Positions 23,301 to 31,645 of a stretch of DNA of 54,482 nt are shown here, piece after piece. Origin of the DNA: Anaerolineae bacterium (GTDB lineage Bacteria; Chloroflexota; Anaerolineae; Aggregatilineales; Phototrophicaceae); NCBI GenBank assembly GCA_023382675.1, contig JAHDWN010000016.1, forward strand, positions 1 through 54,482. Direction: 5' to 3'. The position numbers and the translations under genes are program-made. A model generated the notes under the pieces. That model was not told the DNA's origin. It saw only the letters and a list, made by a program, of their open reading frames with translations, and searched no databases. Position 1 is the first letter of the stretch. Each line of letters begins with the position of its first letter.

Positions 23301-24743
23301 CGCATCGACCCGACGAACAGCGCCTTCCTCGACAGCCGCAAGCCGCTGGCAGGCGAGTTCATCTTCCAGGGCAACAAAGTGTTCGTCATCGTCAATCACT
23401 TCAATTCGAAGGGCGGCGACGACGCGCTCTATGATGAACATCAGCCGCCGGTGCTCGCGTCCGAGGTGCAGCGCATCCAGCAGGCGCAAGTCGTCAACGG
23501 CTTCGTCAGCAGCCTGCTCGCGCTTGACCCGGCAGCGCGTGTGGTCGTGCTCGGCGACCTGAACGACTTCCAGTTCTCAACGCCGGTGCAGATTGTGGCG
23601 GGCAGCCTTTTGACCAACCTGATCAATACGCTGTCGCCCGCTGAGCAGTACACCTACGTCTTCGACGGCAATTCGCAGGTGCTCGATCACGTGTTGATCA
23701 GCGCCGGGTTGACCGGGGTGACGAGCTACTTCGATATCGTGCATGCCAACGCGGAATTCGCAGCCAGCATTCAGGCCAGCGATCACGATCCGCTGGTGGC
23801 ACGCTTCCTGCTGCCACAGCCGAACACCGCGCCGACGGTCAGCGTGGCTCAGCCGGAAGTGATCGTCAATGAAGGCGAGACCGCCCTCAACGGCGTGACC
23901 ATCTTCGACGCGGAAAATAACGTCACCTCGGTGACGGCGACGCTCGGCACGGTCACGGAGAATGCTGGTGTCTGGACGTGGTCGTACCCGACGACGGACG
24001 GGCCCTTCGGCACAGGGGTGACCATTACTGTGACGGACAGCTTCGGCTTGATGGCGGAAGCAACCTTCAATCTCTCGGTCAACAACGTTGCTCCGACGGT
24101 GGATGCGGGGACACCCGTGACAGTCTACCGCAATGAGCCGGTGACTTTCGCCGGTTCGTACTTCGACCCCGGTGTGAATGATGCACCGTTCACGATTGCC
24201 TGGGACTTCGGCGATGGCACGTCCGATCTCTCCGGCAGTTTGACGCCAATTCATGCCTATGCGCTGGATGGCGTCTACACGGCAACGCTGACAGTTACGG
24301 ACAAGGGCGGCGGCATCGGCTTCGACACGGTCGAAATCACGGTGCTCAACCGCCCGCCCGTCTGTGACGCGGCGCTGCCGAGCGTGACCAGCCTGTGGCC
24401 GCCGAACCACCAGTTCGTCCCGGTGTCCGTGCTTGGCGTGACCGATCCTGAAGGTGACGCGGTGACGATTGCGATCACCAGCATCTTCCAGGATGAGCCG
24501 GTCAACGGCCTGGACGACGGCGATACCTCACCGGATGGTCAGGGCATCGGCACGTCCGTGGCTGAAGTCCGGGCGGAACGCTGGGGCGAAGGCAACGGCC
24601 GTTTCTACCACATCGGTTACACGGCGACGGACGCGCGCGGCGGCACGTGCTCCGGCGTGGTGCTGGTCGTCGCTCCGCTGAGCCAGAGTCCGAAGGATGT
24701 GCCGGTCGATGAGGGTGCGCTCTACGACTCGACACAGCCGTAG
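20373..24743 (+). CDS. large secreted nuclease (LTD domains, ExeM/NucH-type endonuclease domain, PKD domains)
   Basis: 1456 residues, signal peptide about 1-29 (MKRRKTG, hydrophobic core, GALAQ). Order: cadherin-like strand region; PKD-like domain (about 126-206, with YSYDCDNDG); two near-identical lamin-tail domains (from about 227 and 410, VNEIDYDQ...AEFVEIKNVSGAPI); an OB-like region (from about 589) as in ExeM nucleases; an endonuclease/exonuclease/phosphatase domain (about 840-1140) with VASFNVENL, IIGIQEVQD, HFNSKGG, LGDLNDF and ASDHDPLVARF; PKD domain (about 1243-1320, WDFGDGTS); C-terminal beta domain. No wall anchor or TM at the end. Likely degrades extracellular DNA for nutrients or matrix remodelling. 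AGAGG lies 10 bases before ATG. Confidence 0.9.
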   Translation: MKRRKTGLRVLWLAVLIGMLLAATGALAQDNRANSAPAVTVNNTVVVAEIGQPVVNGGTVADSEGDAVTVSASSGVVVINGDGTWTWSDLANSGVTTVEVVFADSAGAGAVVSFSVVAQAAAAPSATFSGPSAPVAVGSSALVQFTNPSSPDLTYSYDCDNDGIYELEGSSSPQFYCVFDSPGSYTVGGRVQDASGASTSYTTIVEVTEAATEALPIVAPALVSTTLVINEIDYDQPSTDTAEFVEIKNVSGAPIDLDPYSLVFINGSGGAAYDTIDLPAVSLAAGDYFVVCANAATVANCDLDDGPDTNFIQNGSPDAVALVLAGTVVDTVSYEGDTVAPYTEGTGAGLEDPSATGSDNLGLSRFPDGVDTDINNVDLSVRCISPGTANVSAASACGSEPPPPPTGGSLVVNEIDYDQDGTDSAEFIEIKNVSGAPINLDPYSLVLVNGSGGGAAIYDTIDLPAVALAAGDYFVVCANAATVNNCDLDDGPDTNFIQNGAPDAVALTLAGAVVDAVSYEGNTGAPYTEGTGTGVVDDPAVANAGISRLPDGADTDNNAFDISLRCATPGTANSTATSNCPSVAPPSASVRIREIQGAAQVPPLLGQPVQSVPGIVTGIKSNGFFMQDPEPDADDGTSEGIFVFTNSTPTVAMGDSVLVSGIVNEFFRLTQISTPQVVIQSSGNPLPPPVVIGAGGRVPPTTVIDDDGNSTYDPALDGLDFYESMEGMRVQVNNARVVGPTNNFGEIVFVADNGANASLLTPRGGIVIQPGDFNPERIFLDDGITFPTPQVNVGDGFSAPIIGPLDFTFDNYKIQPTEALVVTPGGLAGETAVPPSSGDELSVASFNVENLNALDSVAKVGGLAGLIVYNLHAPDIIGIQEVQDNDGQLNSGTVDASASAQRLIDAIAGLGGPVYAFRDIAPVNNADGGAPGGNIRVGFLYRTDRVTFIDRPGGGSTVATGVQMGASGVELTYSPGRIDPTNSAFLDSRKPLAGEFIFQGNKVFVIVNHFNSKGGDDALYDEHQPPVLASEVQRIQQAQVVNGFVSSLLALDPAARVVVLGDLNDFQFSTPVQIVAGSLLTNLINTLSPAEQYTYVFDGNSQVLDHVLISAGLTGVTSYFDIVHANAEFAASIQASDHDPLVARFLLPQPNTAPTVSVAQPEVIVNEGETALNGVTIFDAENNVTSVTATLGTVTENAGVWTWSYPTTDGPFGTGVTITVTDSFGLMAEATFNLSVNNVAPTVDAGTPVTVYRNEPVTFAGSYFDPGVNDAPFTIAWDFGDGTSDLSGSLTPIHAYALDGVYTATLTVTDKGGGIGFDTVEITVLNRPPVCDAALPSVTSLWPPNHQFVPVSVLGVTDPEGDAVTIAITSIFQDEPVNGLDDGDTSPDGQGIGTSVAEVRAERWGEGNGRFYHIGYTATDARGGTCSGVVLVVAPLSQSPKDVPVDEGALYDSTQP

Positions 24744-24831
24744 CTCAGTGTAGGTTGAACCTGAGGGCTGCCACCGCGCTTTTGTGTATATGACGCGGGA
24801 CAGGCAGCTTTCAGGACACAATAGCTTGCAG

Positions 24832-24864
24832 AACGGGGTCGCGCGGGCGATCCCGTTTGTGTTT
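24832..24864 (+). terminator. intrinsic terminator after the secreted nuclease gene
   Basis: aacggggtcg (24832-24841) and cgatcccgtt (24848-24857) form a 10-bp stem with one G-T pair and a 6-base loop, followed by tgtgttt. Confidence 0.75.
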
Positions 24865-24938
24865 CCGGGTAATGATCTATGCTTTTGGGGCTTCTGAGTT
24901 TATGACTGTTCAGTGACAGACGATGAGGAGTACGGCCT

Positions 24939-25784
24939 ATGCCTCTCTCGAAATTGCACAACTGGCAGCCAACGGCGGATCACCTGCACGCGGCGGCCAG
25001 AATACTCGGCTTTCTGCGCCTGCTCGGCATCGATAAGCAGCCGCATTATCTGGAGCAGGCGCTGCGCGTGACGCCGCTCGGCGTGGCGACCGATACGCTG
25101 CCCGGCGGCGGCGCGGTGCTGCTCGATTTCACACACGCCGCGTTCGTCTACGAGCCGGGACGCGGCCAGGGTGATGTGATTCCGCTGGCGGGGAAGTCGC
25201 AGGGCGCGCTGCTGACGACACTGCTGGAGCTGCTCGATCAGTCGGAATTCGGCGGCGCGCTCGCCAGCCAGCCGGGCGTCCACATCATCGACCGCGCCTA
25301 TGCCTATGCAAAATCGCGGTCGTATAACCCATCTGTGCGCAGCGAACTGGCGGGCGATCAACCGCTCGACATCGACACCGAGATCGGGCGCGGCTATGCC
25401 GAGGCGTTGTGGAGTGTCTTCAACGGCGTGGCGCGCTTCCGGGCGCGGCTGCTGGGGCAGATGACGCCGGTCGTCGTCTGGCCGCATCACTTCGATCTCT
25501 CGACGCTCTGGTTCCTGGGTGAGCCGGATGAGCACAAGCCGCACATCAACCTCGGCTTCGCGCCGTTCAGCGAGGGCTTGCCGCGCCCGTATCTGTATGC
25601 CTATGCCTACCCGTATCCTGAGCCGTTCGATCCGCCGCCACTGCCCGCGCCCGCGCGCTGGCACACCGAGGGCTGGACGGGCGTGGTGGTCGATTACGAC
25701 GCTATCGCCAGCCAGAACGACCCGGCGGAATTCGTCGAGTCGCTGTGCGAGGGGATCTTCGGGGCGTTGCGCGGGCTGTTGTGA
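24939..25784 (+). CDS. DUF5996 family protein
   Basis: 281 residues, soluble. Family features: the N-terminal block WQPTADHLHAAARILGFLR, the strand region VLLDFTHAAFVYEP, the segment VVVWPHHFDLSTLWFLG and the Pro/Tyr-rich AYPYPEPFDPPPLP near the C-terminus. Members are widespread in soil and marine bacteria; no activity is established to my knowledge. The HH in PHHFD and conserved acidic residues could form a metal site, an inference only. GAGGAG lies 8 bases before the ATG. It probably forms its own unit, 47 bases before the barstar-like gene. Confidence 0.85.
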   Translation: MPLSKLHNWQPTADHLHAAARILGFLRLLGIDKQPHYLEQALRVTPLGVATDTLPGGGAVLLDFTHAAFVYEPGRGQGDVIPLAGKSQGALLTTLLELLDQSEFGGALASQPGVHIIDRAYAYAKSRSYNPSVRSELAGDQPLDIDTEIGRGYAEALWSVFNGVARFRARLLGQMTPVVVWPHHFDLSTLWFLGEPDEHKPHINLGFAPFSEGLPRPYLYAYAYPYPEPFDPPPLPAPARWHTEGWTGVVVDYDAIASQNDPAEFVESLCEGIFGALRGLL

Positions 25785-25830
25785 TAACAGCGGCGGACGT
25801 TTGCGCTGAGATGGAAAGGATGTCAGGCAA

Positions 25831-26271
25831 GTGATATCGATCAGGGCACTGCTGGAACAGGGACGAGATTCTGGCGTCTACTACCTGGAAGCCATGCCAA
25901 CCGATGACATGGGCGACCTTTCAAGTCAGACGGACTTTTATGTCGCTTATTTGGATGGCAGGACGATCAGCAGCAAACAGGAATTTTTTGACCAGATCAA
26001 ACAGGCATTGCAGTTTCCGTATTTCGGCAACAACTGGGATGCGCTGCGAGACTGTTTGGGCGATCTATCCTGGCTTCCGGCCATTAGGCGCATCGTGGTG
26101 TTTGACAATTTTCAGAATCTGGCAAACAACGACAAAGCCGCATTCACTACAGCGGTCGACATCATGCAAGAGGCAACAGCGTTTTGGCGAACCTATCAGA
26201 AGAACACGCCACCGCTGTATATCCTTCTGCGCGGCGAGAACGCCTTGCTGCCCGATATAGAGGCTCTGTAG
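25831..26271 (+). CDS. barstar-family protein
   Basis: 146 residues. The C-terminal 100 residues carry the barstar signature: YVAYLDGRTISSKQEFFDQI, then FPYFGNNWDALRDCLGDLSWL, with the Asp/Trp cluster that inhibits barnase-type RNases. GTG start with AAGGA about 11 bases upstream. No barnase-like ribonuclease gene is visible nearby, so this is an orphan inhibitor that might protect against a toxin from another strain or regulate an unlinked RNase. A region of palindromic repeats follows its stop. Confidence 0.85.
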   Translation: MISIRALLEQGRDSGVYYLEAMPTDDMGDLSSQTDFYVAYLDGRTISSKQEFFDQIKQALQFPYFGNNWDALRDCLGDLSWLPAIRRIVVFDNFQNLANNDKAAFTTAVDIMQEATAFWRTYQKNTPPLYILLRGENALLPDIEAL

Positions 26272-26341
26272 GGAAGGGTAGCCAGTAACTCAACCAGAAA
26301 AAGAGCATTGTGAATATGGCCTGCGATGTTTCGATTGCGGT

Positions 26342-26518
26342 GGGGTCGGTTTGCGCCGCCGTTGGCTGAAGCTGCGCGGGGGCAGCTTCGCTGCCTGCGG
26401 TCGGCAGAGCCGACCCCCTGAGCACGGCTAAGGCTAATCAAGCCCGCTGAAGGGGCTAGAAGAACACAGCGCCTTCAGTGCGCTTGATTTCACGTAGCCG
26501 GGCGTTTCAACGTCCGGC
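26342..26518. repeat. composite palindromic element with several nested stem-loops (dispersed repeat, copy 1)
   Basis: Gene-free stretch of about 365 bases (26272-26636) packed with inverted repeats: outer ggggtcgg (26342-26349) / ccgacccc (26410-26417) enclosing gaagctgc / gcagcttc (26368-26375, 26382-26389) and ctgcc / ggcag; then ctgaagg (26447-26453) / ccttcag (26472-26478); then gccgggcg (26497-26504) / cgtccggc (26511-26518). The 24 bases at 26467-26490 recur exactly at 33319-33342, again followed by a GC hairpin. No transposase or coding sequence is present. Confidence 0.7.
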
Positions 26519-26608
26519 GAGCACGATGCGCTTCATGTCCATTTGAACAAGCTGCTCTATCAGCAAATACGCAATCAGCCATCGTTCAGACGGCTTCCTA
26601 AGCTGTCG

Positions 26609-26631
26609 GCCCGACTGTCGAACGGTCGGGC
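26609..26631. terminator. hairpin just downstream of the LysR gene
   Basis: gcccgac (26609-26615) / gtcgggc (26625-26631), extended by a T-G and a G-C pair, 5-base loop tcgaa, ending 5 bases from the LysR stop. No T-run. Its gcc...ggc arms and TTGA/TCGA-like loop resemble other hairpins in this window (26497, 33349, 35452). Confidence 0.45.
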
Positions 26632-26636
26632 GGATG

Positions 26637-27551
26637 CTACGTCCCAACCGCCAACCCCGGAAAAAACGTCTCCAGGTGCGTCATGAAGGCGCGCGCGACG
26701 GGTGAGAGATGCGCCGCCGGGTTCCAGATCAGCTTGAGCATCCGCTGGAGCGGGCTGCCGTCGATGGGGATGACGTGGAGCAGGCCGAGCTGCTGCTCCT
26801 GCTCGACGGTGTAGGCAGGCAGGATCGTCAGGCACTGCCCGGCCATGACCGCGCGCTTGATCGACTCCAGGTGATCGAACTCGGCGGCGATGCGTGGCTG
26901 CACGCCGTGTTCCAGCAGGACGCTCTCCAGCCAGAGGCGCGTCTGGCTGTGCGGCTGGCGCGTGATCAGCGATTGGCCGTCGATGGCGTCGATACTGACG
27001 TGCTCGCGCCCCCACCATGGATGCTTGCGCCCGACGACGACAAACTGGTCGAAGGCTTGCAGCGGCGCAACGTTGAGCTGCTCACGATCCGCCGCCGCGA
27101 GTTCGCCCTCGACGATGCCCAGGTCGACGCGCCGCGCCCGCACCTCGGCCACAATCTGCGGCGTGATGTCGGTGCGCAGTGAGACTGTCAGGTTGGGGTG
27201 GCGCGCACGGAATGACTGTATCCAGTCCGGCAGCAGGTAGAAGCTGACGCCGGGCGACGCGCCGATGGCGATCTGCCCCTCGGTCAGGCCCTCGACGTTG
27301 GCGACGGCATTCTCCGCCTCGGACACCAACTTAAGGATCGCCTGCGCATATTCGTGGAGTTTCTTGCCCGCCTCGGTTGGCGTGATGCCGCGCCGGTGGC
27401 GTTCGAACAGCGCCGTGCCGAGCGACGCTTCCAGCGCCTGGATGTGCTGGCTGACGGCGGACTGTGTCATCAGCAGGCGTTCAGCGGCGGCGCTGAAACT
27501 GCCTGCCTGATAGACGGTCACGAAGATGTCGAGCTTGTAGAGGTCGAGCAT
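26637..27551 (-). CDS. LysR-family transcriptional regulator
   Basis: 304 residues, standard length. The N-terminal winged helix-turn-helix (about 1-60) shows FVTVYQAGSFSAAAERLLMTQSAVSQHIQALEASLG-type LysR sequence (given in fragments here) and the linker helix follows; the C-terminal effector domain starts near residue 90 (QIAIGASPGVSFYLLP). The effector is unknown; by sequence it is nearest to the CysB/CbbR-like core group, which is weak evidence. A perfect dyad with a LysR-type ATAC/GTAT core lies 28 bases upstream of the ATG, suggesting autoregulation. No divergent target gene is adjacent, which is unusual for this family. Confidence 0.92.
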   Translation of the reverse strand: MLDLYKLDIFVTVYQAGSFSAAAERLLMTQSAVSQHIQALEASLGTALFERHRRGITPTEAGKKLHEYAQAILKLVSEAENAVANVEGLTEGQIAIGASPGVSFYLLPDWIQSFRARHPNLTVSLRTDITPQIVAEVRARRVDLGIVEGELAAADREQLNVAPLQAFDQFVVVGRKHPWWGREHVSIDAIDGQSLITRQPHSQTRLWLESVLLEHGVQPRIAAEFDHLESIKRAVMAGQCLTILPAYTVEQEQQLGLLHVIPIDGSPLQRMLKLIWNPAAHLSPVARAFMTHLETFFPGLAVGT

Positions 27552-27579
27552 GGAGCGCGGTTTCCCGATCTGGCTGATC

Positions 27580-27599
27580 GCATACTGCGTTCAGTATGC
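27580..27599. promoter_or_regulatory. dyad operator upstream of the LysR gene
   Basis: gcatactg (27580-27587), loop cgtt, cagtatgc (27592-27599): perfect 8-bp dyad with ATAC/GTAT half-sites, matching the T-N11-A rule for LysR-type binding sites (ATACTGCGTTCAGTAT). Centre lies about 38 bases before the LysR start codon. Confidence 0.6.
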
Positions 27600-27744
27600 C
27601 ATGTCGCCAGCGGCAGGCAAATCCTGATGTTCAGGCGACACTACTCAGGCAGGGAAGGGATAGTACAACGCCCGGCCATTCGACGGTCAGGCGGAGGGAT
27701 CTCAGTGATCGCGTTCAGTCGAAGCCCGTTGTTGGCGAGGCTGG

Positions 27745-28125
27745 TTATGGTTTTGCTTGCTCGTGCTTGTGCAGCATGTCCCGCGCCAGGGCGATGGCCT
27801 CTTCGGGCGTTTCGGCGGCACAATATTCCTGCGCCGTCAATCGGTCGAGCATTCGCACCATCATTTGTGCCAGGAGATTCATGTTCACGACCACGTAGCC
27901 GATGACACGTTGATCCATCGTTGCCCGCCGGCGCATGTTCTGGACTTCCATCGGAAAGCGCGAACATTGGCTGAGGTCGATAATGACGACGACCTGCTCG
28001 ATGCCGTTCTGGTCGGCAAAGCCCAGGACGTAGTCAGATTGCACCCCAATATCGTCCCACGTCAACGGATCGCTCCAACGCGCGTAGAAGATCCCCGATT
28101 CCACGTGTTCAACTTGTGTTGGCAT
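27745..28125 (-). CDS. STAS/SpoIIAA-like protein, paralogue 1
   Basis: 126 residues, soluble. Begins MPTQVEHVESGIFYARWSDPLTWDD in the reading MPT..., with later VVVIIDLSQCSRFPMEVQNMR, a strand-turn-helix that resembles the STAS/SpoIIAA-like fold, where the Ser near the DLS motif could be modified. ATG 28125 follows GGAGG by 5 bases; an upstream in-frame TTG overlaps that site. The paralogue at 28413-28793 has the same length and is clearly similar, so this is a tandem duplication; both have the same motif about 90 bases upstream. The fold call is by pattern only; the family may be uncharacterised. Confidence 0.7.
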   Translation of the reverse strand: MPTQVEHVESGIFYARWSDPLTWDDIGVQSDYVLGFADQNGIEQVVVIIDLSQCSRFPMEVQNMRRRATMDQRVIGYVVVNMNLLAQMMVRMLDRLTAQEYCAAETPEEAIALARDMLHKHEQAKP

Positions 28126-28207
28126 GTTCGCCTCCAAAGAAACTCTATGAACAGCGGCGATACCGCCTCACTCTTGGTGATGATCTATCGACGCTGCCCA
28201 TTACTCG

Positions 28208-28249
28208 TTTGACTTAGTATAAAGGGCTATGAATTTGCGGTAAGTTGAG
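28208..28249 (-). promoter_or_regulatory. conserved upstream motif of STAS-like paralogue 1
   Basis: Minus strand: CTCAAC (28244-28249), exactly 22 bases, then TATACTAAGTCAAA (28208-28221). The same pair with the same 22-base gap precedes the paralogue (28877-28918). TATACT can serve as a -10; the CTCAAC box is too far for a sigma70 -35 and may be an activator or alternative-sigma box. Distance to the ATG is about 90 bases in both cases. Confidence 0.55.
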
Positions 28250-28412
28250 GTGCTTGTGGGCGGCAATGGCGGCGGCTCGGGCTGATTGAGACACGCGCGG
28301 GGCAAAAAATGATCACAGCGGCGGATTGCGGGGAACGTCATGTTGGCTGGCGCGCGATCGGGTGCTGCTTGAACGGGTGCGCTTCTAAGGTTTGCCGGGG
28401 TAGCAAGCGCGC

Positions 28413-28793
28413 TTATCGTTCTGCCTGTTCATGCTTCCGCAGCATGTCCCGCGCCAGCATCATCCCTTCGTCAGGCGTTTCGGCGGTGGCATACTGCTGC
28501 GGCGTCAATCTGTCGAGCATTCGAATCATCATTTTTGCCAGCAGGTGAATGCGCACGACGACATAGCCCACGATACGACGATCGCTCATGGCAAATTTGC
28601 GCATATTCTGGACTTCCATTGGTATGCGCGAACAGGCGCTGAGATCGACAATAACGACAAAACGCCCGATCTCATGTTGATCGGCATAGCCAAGAATATA
28701 GTCTGTTTGGTACGCGACATCATCCATGGTCAGCGGATCACTCCACCGCGTGTAGAACAAGCCGTGTTCCGAGTAGTCAATCTTTGTGGGCAT
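28413..28793 (-). CDS. STAS/SpoIIAA-like protein, paralogue 2
   Basis: 126 residues, same length as paralogue 1, with shared blocks RWSDPLT, DLSACSR/DLSQCSR, PMEVQNMR, IGYVVV/IVGYVVV, MLDRLT, AETP and ARDML.KHEQA. ATG 28793 is preferred (GGGAG 6 bases upstream); the longer frame to 28898 covers the promoter region and is not credible. The conserved C-terminal half (helix with MMIRMLDRLT) is more alike than the N-terminal half. Possibly partner-switching proteins that follow different inputs, as the window has a third STAS protein at 14724. Function unknown. Confidence 0.7.
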   Translation of the reverse strand: MPTKIDYSEHGLFYTRWSDPLTMDDVAYQTDYILGYADQHEIGRFVVIVDLSACSRIPMEVQNMRKFAMSDRRIVGYVVVRIHLLAKMMIRMLDRLTPQQYATAETPDEGMMLARDMLRKHEQAER

Positions 28794-28876
28794 GCTCGTC
28801 TCCCTGGGGAGCCACCGGACAGCGCTCGGAGCCAAATCACGATCTTTGGCCCACCGTAGGCGCTGTCGATCACCAA

Positions 28877-28918
28877 TTTGACTTAGTGTAAGTGACAATC
28901 GATCAGGGTTGGGTTGAG
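28877..28918 (-). promoter_or_regulatory. conserved upstream motif of STAS-like paralogue 2
   Basis: Minus strand: CTCAAC (28913-28918), 22 bases, then TACACTAAGTCAAA (28877-28890). Only one base differs in the 14-base downstream box compared with the copy at 28208-28221, while the 22-base spacer itself is unrelated, which argues for functional conservation of the two boxes. Confidence 0.55.
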
Positions 28919-28970
28919 ATGGAAACTTGTATTAATCATACGGGGAGGCGTTTTGAACCCCGTCCTATCT

Positions 28971-29033
28971 ATAAGTGCATGCTTATGGCTAAACATAAGC
29001 AGATCGCGCTGTTTGAGACAAGCGAAAGCTTAT
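28971..29033 (+). promoter_or_regulatory. operator-like ATAAG/CTTAT cluster upstream of the sulfur operon
   Basis: ataag (28971-28975), 6 bases, cttat (28982-28986), 8 bases, ataag (28995-28999), then cttat (29029-29033). Within it gcttatg (28981-28987) / cataagc (28994-29000) is a perfect 7-bp dyad. Spaced ATA/TAT dyads of this type are typical of ArsR/SmtB-family operators, and persulfide-responsive ArsR proteins (BigR/SqrR) control rhodanese and persulfide dioxygenase genes in other bacteria. No ArsR gene is visible in the window. Confidence 0.5.
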
Positions 29034-29073
29034 AGACTGTAACCGTATGAGCACGATGTTGAAGGAAAACGTG

Positions 29074-29499
29074 ATGAAACGTTCGCCCATATGGCTGATA
29101 GTACTCGCTGTGATCGTCGTTGCCGCAGCCGGTGTGGTTGTCTGGCAGGGCATGAGTCCCGCCGCCGCGCCTGCACTTGCGGGCGTGACGCAGGCGCTGA
29201 TCGCCCCGGCAGATTATCAGGCGGAGTTCGGCTCGACCGGCGCGCGGCATTTGCTGGTCGATGTGCGCACGCCGGAGGAATTCGCCGAAGGTCACATCGC
29301 CGGCGCGGTCAATATCTCGCTGCAAACACTGTCAGAGCGCCTGAACGAAATCCCGCGCGATCAACCGGTCGTCGTCTACTGCCGGAGCGGCAATCGCAGT
29401 GCCCAGGCCTCACAGATCCTGGCGCAGGCCGGCTACACGACCATCTACGACCTGGGCGGCATCATCGCCTGGCAGCAGGCAGGCCTGCCGATTCAATAG
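29074..29499 (+). CDS. membrane-anchored rhodanese (sulfurtransferase)
   Basis: 141 residues. An N-terminal hydrophobic segment (WLIVLAVIVVAAAGVVVW, about residues 6-23) acts as uncleaved anchor or signal, followed by one rhodanese domain: LLVDVRTPEEFAEGHIAGAVNI and the active-site loop VVYCRSGNRSAQA with its catalytic Cys, ending AWQQAGLP. It transfers sulfane sulfur outside or at the membrane. ATG 29074 is chosen because AAGGA lies 7 bases upstream; an ATG at 29047 has no such site. First gene of the sulfur operon. Confidence 0.93.
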   Translation: MKRSPIWLIVLAVIVVAAAGVVVWQGMSPAAAPALAGVTQALIAPADYQAEFGSTGARHLLVDVRTPEEFAEGHIAGAVNISLQTLSERLNEIPRDQPVVVYCRSGNRSAQASQILAQAGYTTIYDLGGIIAWQQAGLPIQ

Positions 29500-29624
29500 T
29501 AGGCGCGGTGACGCCAGATTACGCCCATTTTCGTGGGGACGCCATGCTTGGCGTCCGCCAATTGACCGAAACATCCTTGTCTGTGTCTGTGGCAATTTGT
29601 CAACATCAGGAGCACAAAACCATC

Positions 29625-29969
29625 ATGCAAATGTTCAGAAATCTCTTCGGCGGCGGCCAGTACGATATCCAGAGCACGGAAGCGCAGGCGCGCTTGCAGA
29701 GCGTCCAGGCTCCCTACGTGCTCGACGTGCGCACGCCGGGGGAATATCGCCAGGGGCACATCGACGGCGCGGTCTTGATCCCGCTCGATGAGCTGGATCG
29801 ACGCATCCAGGAAGTGCCCGCTGACCGCGAGATCCTGGTCGTCTGCCGGTCGGGCGCGCGCAGCGGCATCGCCACGTCACAGCTTCGGGCTGCCGGTTAC
29901 AACGCCTTCAACCTGAGCGGCGGCATCATGAGCTGGATGCGTTCCGGCCTGCCGATGAGCCGCAAGTAG
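29625..29969 (+). CDS. cytoplasmic single-domain rhodanese
   Basis: 114 residues, one rhodanese domain: YVLDVRTPGEYRQGHIDGAVLIP, active-site loop LVVCRSGARSGIA with the catalytic Cys, and the terminal SGGIMSWMRSGLPM. No signal peptide, so it is the cytoplasmic counterpart of the membrane rhodanese 125 bases upstream. AGGAG lies 12 bases before ATG 29625 (6 more before a second ATG at 29631), so the exact start is uncertain by two residues. Probably hands sulfane sulfur to, or takes it from, the persulfide-dioxygenase-like enzyme encoded next. Confidence 0.92.
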   Translation: MQMFRNLFGGGQYDIQSTEAQARLQSVQAPYVLDVRTPGEYRQGHIDGAVLIPLDELDRRIQEVPADREILVVCRSGARSGIATSQLRAAGYNAFNLSGGIMSWMRSGLPMSRK

Positions 29970-30009
29970 CACCGAGTCACATAAGCATCTGGCGATAACG
30001 AGGGAAGCG

Positions 30010-31416
<1,407 letters not shown>

Positions 31417-31465
31417 TCTCACCTCTGTTGGATGCTAACACAACGTCGGGCGCGGTGGATGAATG

Positions 31466-31635
31466 TGTCCCCTCCCCTCAATCCCCCCCATCGCGATGGT
31501 GGGAGACGAACCGCAGGTTCAGGGGTGGGGATGAAGAGGCGACTCAAGCCATCTGCTCTGAACTAGGGCGCACATGATGCGCCCCCAACGGAAATCGTCT
31601 GGGTTCATTGATTGGCTCACTTATTTGAGAGCCAA
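31466..31635. repeat. palindromic intergenic element and hairpin in the leader of the exporter gene
   Basis: The 229-base gap before the exporter holds ccatcgcgatgg (a perfect 12-base palindrome, about 31488-31499), gaacc/ggttc around 31507-31519, gggcgca (31566-31572) / tgcgccc (31578-31584), and ttggctc (31612-31618) / gagccaa (31629-31635). The last hairpin ends beside the AAAGG ribosome site of the exporter gene (start 31646), so it could limit translation; the others look like a dispersed palindromic repeat or an operon-internal processing region. Confidence 0.5.
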
Positions 31636-31645
31636 AGGCTAGACA

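Noticed and set aside
21525..23489. 654-codon minus-strand frame rich in Arg, Asp and Val
   Set aside because: Antisense of the secreted nuclease gene, caused by GC-rich codon use. No homologous features.
26342..26518. Insertion sequence or integron remnant
   Set aside because: No transposase or integrase frame, no target-site duplication seen; the hairpins fit a REP-like repeat better.
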